Part shown: positions 57,986 through 64,000 of the stretch, one piece after another
Layout: each line of letters begins with the position of its first letter
Numbering within the stretch: position 1 is the first letter of the stretch
Made by a program: the position numbers and the translations under genes
Notes under the pieces: generated by a model
Seen by the model: only the letters and a program-made list of their open reading frames with translations
Told to the model about the DNA's origin: nothing
The model's database searches: none
NCBI GenBank assembly: GCA_009760855.2
Contig: WPIO01000017.1
Coordinates: forward strand, 560,001-624,000
From: Cristatella mucedo
Lineage: Eukaryota > Bryozoa > Phylactolaemata > Cristatellidae
DNA length: 64,000 nucleotides
Direction: 5' to 3'

Positions 57986-58114
57986 TCAATGACCTCCTTG
58001 ATCACCAAATGTGGCCAAAATATCTGCGTTGTGAGGATTAGGCTGTCCGATAAAATGAGGGAAATATTTCTCAAGGTAATTCCATACGAACTGTGATATG
58101 ATGACATTGGCGAT
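57986..58114 (-). CDS. AOAH: AOAH-like copy 1, last coding exon: C-terminus and stop
   Basis: After the acceptor GCTCTTTTGCAG the exon reads in phase 0 for 42 codons and a TGA. It contains FVWNYLEKYFPHFIG, then QPNPHNADI, and ends TFGDQGGH-stop. The ending FGDQGGH and the preceding NPHN-x-x-I match the family C-terminus, so this fixes the 3' end of the gene. No frameshift is seen. A possible polyadenylation signal ATTAAA lies on the minus strand at 57726-57721, about 260 bp after the stop. Confidence 0.9.
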   Translation of the reverse strand: MANVIISQFVWNYLEKYFPHFIGQPNPHNADILATFGDQGGH

Positions 58115-61100
58115 CTGCAAAAGAGCAACGAATATTCGATCAGTCCCAAGAAGTGACACAACTAATGATGGCCATCAGCAGTAGCAACCCAATAACTACA
58201 ACATGAAACTAAGGTCATAATAAATATTAAAGGGGCATCACAATAACTCAGCAAAAAACCGTAATAACAGCCAAGACTGGCCTGCACTGGAGCGGTTCGG
58301 AACGTATTGGACCGCATCAAAGTTCTCCCGATAGTAAAGAAATCTGCAGACCTGGATGTTGCTTTGGTTATCAACGTGAATGTAATAATGCACTTGATAA
58401 TAATAATAATGCACTTGATAAAGCGCCCTCAGATAACTCAATCTCTTTCTATGTGCTTTACATTTGCTGCTAAGGGACACACAATTGAATGGTGAGTAAT
58501 ATCATGCTTGGTAAACAACATGAATAACATGGTTAGGGGTGACATGCACAGGGTCAGCATGCAAATGTGGTTAGTGGCAGCATGCACAGTGTCAGCACGC
58601 ATAAGCACATGAAGAACGAATCACAGGGACCCACTAAATGCTGTCCTAAATACCCAATATCCAAAGATTTTAAGAAGTTAGGTAAAGGTCCGCACCGCGA
58701 ATGGAGTCGCCCGAGGCGGCTTGTAAGGGGAAGGGGCAGAGTCGACGCAGTCATTGAGCAGAAGTTCATTTTGGAACAAGGCACCTAGATTCCGCACAAG
58801 CTAAAGGAGATAGGCTGGTCGAGCCCGTTGGGAGGATTAGGCTTTCCAGCTTCTGATTGACAATACGGTTTCCTCTACCTACAAATTTGTTCCTACCACT
58901 GTTTGAATTGTGAATGTTTGCTGCTACCCAAGTAAGAATGTAATAATAATGTTAATAAAATAATAATGCACTTGATAAAGCGCCCTCAGAAAACTTAATC
59001 TCTTTCTAGGCGCTTTACATTTGCTGCAAAAGGAAATGCAATCGAATGGTAAGTAAAATCATGCTTGAAAAACAAACAAAATGAATAACGTGGTTAGAGG
59101 TGACATGCACAGGGTCAGCATGCAAATGTGGTTAGTGGCAGCATGCACAGTCAGCACGCATAAGCACGTGAAGGACGAATCACAGGGACCCACTAATCGC
59201 TGTCCTAAATAGGTGTGTTTTTAAGTTCCTTTTAAATGTGGTCAGGTCAGCCGATGTTCTCACGCAGGTCGGGAGGGAGTTCCAGGCTTTGGGAGCATAC
59301 GAACTAAATGCACGGTCTCCAAAGGATTTAAGGTTTGTACGAGGTATTTCTAGACTGTTGAATTCCGAAAAGCAGGTGGTACGATGCTTGGCCTGATGGG
59401 GGAGTATGTCGGAGAGATAGGCTGGAGCCATAGAATGAAGGGACCTAAGAGTGAGTGACGAAACCTTGAAGTCAATCCGTTGCTTGACTGGTAGCCAGTG
59501 CAGGTCGGCGAGAAGTGGAGTAATGCGGCAACTGCCACGCTCACGACAGACAAGCCTAGCTGCAGAGTTTTGCACTAGCTGCAATCGCCTGATCGCACAT
59601 GCTGGTAGGCCAGTAAGCAGTGAGTTGCAGAAGTCGAGACGAGATGTCACGAATGCATGGACCAACTTAGACGTGGTATCCTTATCTAAACAAGCCCGAA
59701 TTTTAGCAATGTTATGAAGCTGAAAATAGGCAGATTTGCTGTAGAGCTGATATGGTCGTCTAACGAGAGGTCTCTTTGGAATATGACACCTAGATTTCGA
59801 GCTGATTCGACAGGAGATATGCTGGCTGAGCCAATTTTGAGAGAGCCTTTCCAACTCTGAATCACACTGGGTTTGCCCATAATTAGTAAGCTAGTTTTGT
59901 CATCGTTTAGTTTTAGAAAATTTGCTGCCATCCATGTGCGGATGTCATCAATGCATGCAGCAAGTGAGTTTAGAGAATTTGAGGTGCTGGGAGGGATCAA
60001 AGCAAAGGTACAACTGAGTGTCATCCACATACAAATGAAAGCCTAGATTGTGCTTGGCAATCACATCAGCAAGAGGAGAGTATAAACCGTGAAAAGAACC
60101 GGACCTAGCACGGAGCACTGAGGTACTCCATATTTCAGAGGTACTTCAGATGATCTTTGTCCATTCACATCAATACTCTGGAGTCTCCCACTGAGATAGG
60201 ACCTGAACCACTGCAGAGCAGTGCCAGTGATGCCCAGGCGAGATGAGAGGCGCTCTAGAAGAACTTTGTGATCGATGTAAGCAAACCTAGCCGGAATGAA
60301 GTTGAGGGAGTTTGAAGTGCTAGATGACAGTCAGTATGACAGCACAGGTACAGCTGTGTGTCATCTGAATAAAATAAATGCATAGATTGTGCTTGGCGAT
60401 TCCATCAGCAAGAGAGATGGTATAAATCATTAAAAGAAGTGAACTTATAAGAAGTCAACAAAAATCTGGTACGTTCCCTACTCTGTAAGCTCACTGGTTG
60501 GCCGTGGGCAGCTATGCTCTGAAATCTGTCCCTAACGGGGGACAGACCCATTATGGGCAGGTCACAGATAAGCAGCAATTTATGAACATACAGTATAACG
60601 TTGGACATTTTCATCGCTTACTGTTGATGTGACCACGACACTAAAACTTGGTGCACGCGACAAGGGCACGACCTTCGATATCCTGATTAGTGTCGTGGTC
60701 AATACAATTCATATTTTGTATGGGAAGATGTTCGGTTTAGTAAGAATATTTTGCATGCAGCCTACAACATGCAAACACAAGTTTTAGTGAGCTGTACGAC
60801 TGCATGTGACACGAATATGCTCTGGTTGTAAGGAAATGCTGAGTTCGATGTCTCTGGAACGCGATTGACTCCAAGCATAGTATAGCCTGCTCCGCTATCG
60901 GCTGGTCTGCTGGCAAATCCTCGACTGCTCACCTGCTGAAGACATATTACCCACCTATACCTTCTGCATAAGCTGTACCTTGCTAGCTGAGATTGAACAC
61001 AACTAGTCATACGAGCTTGGAGTGCACCCGGGTAAGTCTCTAGTCCAGCTGGTGTGGAGAAGGATACGCACTTTTCATTATCGGAATGAGCGCCATTCAT

Positions 61101-61881
61101 CTACATGATGATTAATAACTGTTCACTGACTAATAACTTTCGACTGACAATCGAGAGATGCCAGCAGCACAACCTAATAGGACGCACACAGCATATTGCT
61201 ATATAACAGTATATTGCTTTTGCTATTCGAGAGCCCCCCCCCCCCAGAAGGGACAGCTTTTCCGACTGCACGAGCAGAAACTGCACGAGCAGGCATGCAT
61301 GCTGCTATGATGCTTCGTGGATTTTCAATGGGGTTCCATTAAATATAAACAGGTACGACGACAAGCAAGTATAGTCTGTGTGCAGTAGCACAGGAATGCA
61401 GTTAGCAATATGAGCTAACCCCGACCGAGGTCGTAGGCTCGAGCCCCGTGGCATAAGTGAAGGCCTGAATAGAGATCAAGTTTTCTTAGAGTGCCATACT
61501 TGAATCCTATTGTTTTTAAGAACCAAAGTCAAACAGCTACGACCTTCGGATTTGCACAAGTCCTCAAGAGCCGACTTGCAAGACACTTCTGCGTGACGGA
61601 CGGTGGCCTGAAGCCGCAGCTGGGGAAGCACCCGAGGCAGTCGGACGACAAAGGTCAAGGCAGTCAGCCAATCAGAAGTACACGGGTACAGGCCGAAGCA
61701 GAGATACGTTCGCGGGCAGACCGGCACGGGGCGCACACTGGAGCTCGCTTGCAGACTAGCGGCTTTCGTCTAGCGGACGGCGGCCTGGCAGCGGTCACCT
61801 GATTCGGATGAAAGCCGTCGACGGGCTCGATAAGCTGCCAGCCGGTGCCGCTGCCGTGCTCCTTCTCCCACTCGTCGATGA
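57986..61881 (-). CDS. AOAH: Acyloxyacyl hydrolase-like gene, copy 1 (3' part: last two coding exons)
   Basis: Joining 61881-61799 to 58114-57986 gives a continuous phase-0 frame that ends in a stop at 57988-57986. It encodes the C-terminal 69 residues of an acyloxyacyl hydrolase: the GDSL-lipase block V, with the catalytic Asp-x-x-His in EPVDGFHPN, and the family C-terminus. The 3.7 kb intron between them carries a 5'-truncated LINE A (58944-60274) and a SINE A (about 61405-61500). Earlier exons were not identified in 61.9-64 kb and probably lie right of the window. The gene has the same orientation as copy 2; its stop is about 38 kb upstream of the copy 2 start codon. Confidence 0.85.
58385..58655 (-). 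mobile_element. LINE A 3' UTR fragment
   Basis: An AATAATAATAATG tail, GCCCTCAGATAACTCAATCT and the UTR with GGTCAGCATGCAAATGTGGT, ending abruptly at CTGTCCTAAATAC. It lies in the last intron of AOAH-like copy 1, on the same strand as the gene. Confidence 0.75.
58944..60274 (-). mobile_element. LINE A, 5'-truncated, with target-site duplication
   Basis: The minus strand carries the reverse transcriptase from LLERLSS (after AFDTIDHK) through [10 protein letters not shown], a broken YADD region (59998-60060), [10 protein letters not shown], then a 224-codon frame (59854-59180) with [20 protein letters not shown] and [18 protein letters not shown], the 3' UTR and the TTA-rich tail. Flanks share ATGTAA (58938-58943 and 60275-60280). 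The left duplicated block at about 26676 (AAGAATGTCAGCAAACC) is the empty site. Confidence 0.9.
61405..61500 (+). repeat. SINE A
   Basis: GACCGAGGTCGTAGGCTCGA (B-box region), then GAATAGAGATCAAGTTTTCT and AGAGTGCCATA. The left duplicated block lacks it, so it was inserted after the duplication. Confidence 0.6.
61799..61881 (-). CDS. AOAH: AOAH-like copy 1, penultimate coding exon: catalytic Asp-His block
   Basis: The acceptor is TCACTCTGCTCTGTAG and the donor AATCAG|GTGACC. After two leftover bases the exon encodes IDEWEKEHGSGTGWQLIEP and then VDGFHPNQ. The string WQLIEPVDGFHPN is close to invariant in animal acyloxyacyl hydrolases as I know them; its D-G-F-H supplies the Asp and His of the SGNH/GDSL catalytic triad. 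The exon is clearly more GC-rich than the intron around it. Confidence 0.9.
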
Positions 61882-62229
61882 CTACAGAGCAGAGTGATAT
61901 CATGTCGCCACAGCACTAGCACGGCTTACGCCAGCTCACGGGCAGCACCTGAGGCTCAAACCGTACAGCAGATCACGACAGGTAACCTGATTCTATTGGC
62001 ACACGACATGGTGCACGTAGTGCACAAATGGCTCTCTGCAATCGGCACTAAAAGAAAATATCGAAGCACTCATGTATACCTAGAAGCGCTCGGCAGACGA
62101 TAGAAGCACACAAACTCGACCTAAGTAACAGCCTTTAGAAAATCGAAGACAAGAATTTGCACACCGGAAGTGCGATTTGTGGTAGTTGCAGGCAGCCAGC
62201 ATACCTCAAAAACTCAGCCATCGACCCAT

Positions 62230-63960
62230 GACTCGCTCTTATTTCTTCGAGCCCATCTACAGTAAATCTGGCAATCACTGATCCAGGAAACATCCGATTT
62301 GCTTGATTTCGAGAATCAGGCTTTTGAAGTTATTTTTCGGGAAAGACGCTTATTTTCCTAGTTTTTTTCCAGTGAGAACATCACAGATTGCGGGCTCACC
62401 ACAATGTTGGCATCGGAACAAGTTGTGCACTATTGTCTGCACATTTACTGATACGCTTGCAAGATTATGGGAACTATAAATTCGGGAGTTAAGCAAGAAA
62501 TTTAACTGAACATATAAATACGTATGTGCACACACATTAACACATATGTGTACACACACAATACGCACATGTGTGTCTCCTTCGGGAAATCCACAGTGAG
62601 ATGAAGACGGGGGGGGGTTCTCGTGCTGATAAGCATGTGAATACCAGATAGCTGACAAGTGTAGTGCCCTTTCAAACAATAGAATGCAGCTGTTGCAGAA
62701 TGTATCACCATCGCAGGTGCCCATGAACACACGCTGCCTGCTTTCTGCTGCTGCCAAACGTCTGCAACCTTCTGGTAGAAATCCAGTTAGATTTTTGCAA
62801 TCAACACCCGGCCCACAGAATGTTACAGCATAATGCCTTCTTCACTGAGCCACTGCACAGCCAGAGAGGAAAACATGCTCACAACTCGCTAACCGATACC
62901 TTGGGAATCACAGCTAGCCCTCTTCAAGCTTTTTAGCAAAGTGTGAATGCCTCACCGCTGCGCACCTCGACCAGGCGACGCATCAACGTGCGACATGCCG
63001 ACGACCGGTAGAAGACTAGCGTGGCGGCTCGAGCTCACCGAGCTCGCCATCGAGTGCCAGGACTGCAAAGCTAATGTACCTAGCGACTCGAATATGATTG
63101 CGTGCGAATACATGCTCGCCAAGGCTGCAAAGTCCCGGGCCGACTGCGCCGAGACCACAGAGCGGAAGCTGCGCTAAGAGCTTATGCAGGCAGCCATAGC
63201 GATTCCCTACGTGGCCGCAGACCGAGGCGTAGGCGTCAAATTAAATCGTCAAATTAAACGCACCCAGGAGCTTGACTCGGTCTTGTTTCTCCATGCACTA
63301 GAGCCCATCTACAGTATATGGCAATCGTTGATCCAGAAAACGTCCACTTTGCTTGACAGCAAGTTATTCGGGTTTTGAAGTCGCTTTGGGGGTAAAAGGC
63401 ACTTATTTTCCTAGTTCTTTCATTAAATAAAGTCGCCGTCTGTGAGCTCATCATAATTTTGGCATCAGAATCAGTTCTGTGCTATTGTCTGTACATTTAT
63501 GAGACCATTTGACTGATATTTTAGCCAAATTATGGGAACTATAGATTTTTGAAGTTCAGCAGGAGATTTACCTGAATGTATACTGGGCTAATAAAAACAT
63601 ATATGAACACACAATGCATATTTATGTGTATCACCAACTGGAAATCCACAGCAAGGTGAAGACTAGGGGGTACACATGCTGATGAGTTCATGGAGAACCA
63701 GATGGCTGACTTGCATATTCCCTCTCTTTAACAGTAGAATGCAGTTAGTGCAGAACGTATCATCTTCGCAAGTTCGCACGAACCCATACTGCCTGCCTCC
63801 TGCTGCTGCCAAACTTGTGCAATCTGCTGGCAGAAATCAATACACGTTTTTTGCAATCAACACCTGGTCCACAGAATGTTACAGCATAGTGCCTTCTTAG
63901 CAGAGCCGCTGCACAGCCAAACACTACAACCTCCTAACAGTTTGCTAACCGATACCTTAG
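62230..63960. repeat. Diverged tandem duplication, period about 1.05 kb
   Basis: 62245-62920 and 63302-63960 align in the same orientation: GCCCATCTACAGTAAATCTG / GCCCATCTACAGTATATGGC; CTTATTTTCCTAGTT in both; ATTATGGGAACTATA in both; CCACAGAATGTTACAGCATA in both. The middle (62947-63270) has no counterpart to the left. Confidence 0.7.
62952..63180. other. GC-rich segment with open frames on both strands, unassigned
   Basis: The segment is richer in G+C than its surroundings and has a 76-codon open frame on the plus strand and a 68-codon one on the minus strand. On the minus strand an acceptor-like CTCGGCGCAG and donors CTAG|GTACAT or CTCG|GTGAGC are present, and one such exon would end in the phase needed to join the AOAH-like exon at 61881. 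The encoded residues do not match the family well enough to claim it. Confidence 0.2.
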
Positions 63961-64000
63961 GAAGCACGTCGATCTATCGTCAAGCTTTTCTAACCTATGA

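Larger units (their letters stand above)
58810..61720. repeat. Segmental duplication, right copy, part 2
   Basis: Counterpart of 26545-27950, enlarged by LINE A and SINE A insertions. It occupies most of the last intron of AOAH-like copy 1. Confidence 0.75.

Noticed and set aside
59451-59717. 88-codon plus-strand frame and similar frames at 3496, 16042 and 31875
   Set aside because: They are antisense shadows of the LINE A reverse transcriptase.
62670-62760. AOAH exon suggested by minus-strand CDGDTF
   Set aside because: The same stretch is repeated at about 63,730-63,820 as part of a tandem duplication, and the surrounding residues do not fit the family.

Overview
The window is animal nuclear DNA, most likely from a marine or freshwater invertebrate. 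It shows multi-exon genes with GT-AG introns, several non-LTR retrotransposon families with 5'-truncated copies, tRNA-derived SINEs, LTR retroelement remains, microsatellites and a long complex satellite. There are no operons, ribosome binding sites or prokaryotic genes. The species cannot be named from the sequence.

The only host genes I can recognise are acyloxyacyl hydrolase (AOAH) genes, all on the minus strand. AOAH is a secreted lipase with a saposin-like small subunit that deacylates bacterial lipopolysaccharide. One copy begins at 19,680 and runs out of the left edge. I recovered six exons (19,521-19,680; 13,870-14,026; 8,604-8,706; 5,139-5,201; 2,308-2,384; 2,163-2,223) whose reading phases join without conflict. 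They encode a signal peptide, a whole saposin B domain and the linker before the GDSL lipase domain, about 207 residues. A second copy lies upstream in the same orientation. Its last two coding exons are at 61,799-61,881 (the Asp-x-x-His block of the GDSL lipase) and 57,986-58,114 (the C-terminus, ending FGDQGGH and a stop). A decayed relic of a third 3' end may lie at about 28,085-28,175. The window therefore appears to hold a head-to-tail AOAH cluster.

Layout from left to right. 1-19.7 kb: AOAH copy 2, with introns full of LINE and SINE copies. 19.7-21.8 kb: 5' flank with little recognisable. 21.8-28.0 kb: left copy of a segmental duplication, broken by a 1.36 kb solo LTR. 28.4-33.1 kb: a LINE 3' end, a decayed Ty3/gypsy pol on the minus strand and a candidate LTR. 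33.1-40.5 kb: a GC-rich block, LINE and SINE fragments, and a second solo LTR nested in a LINE. 40.5-54.5 kb: a complex satellite of about 670-bp monomers arranged in a roughly 7.2-kb higher-order repeat. 54.6-61.7 kb: right copy of the segmental duplication, containing the 3' end of AOAH copy 1. 61.9-64 kb: a diverged tandem duplication of about 1.05 kb.

Retroelement names here are descriptive labels. LINE A and LINE B are CR1/L2-group non-LTR elements with different 3' ends: LINE A ends in a (TTA)n-type tail, LINE B in (ACATT)n. LINE C and LINE D are older relatives. SINE A and SINE B are tRNA-derived. All alignments and splice joins were made by eye, so exact percentages are not given.
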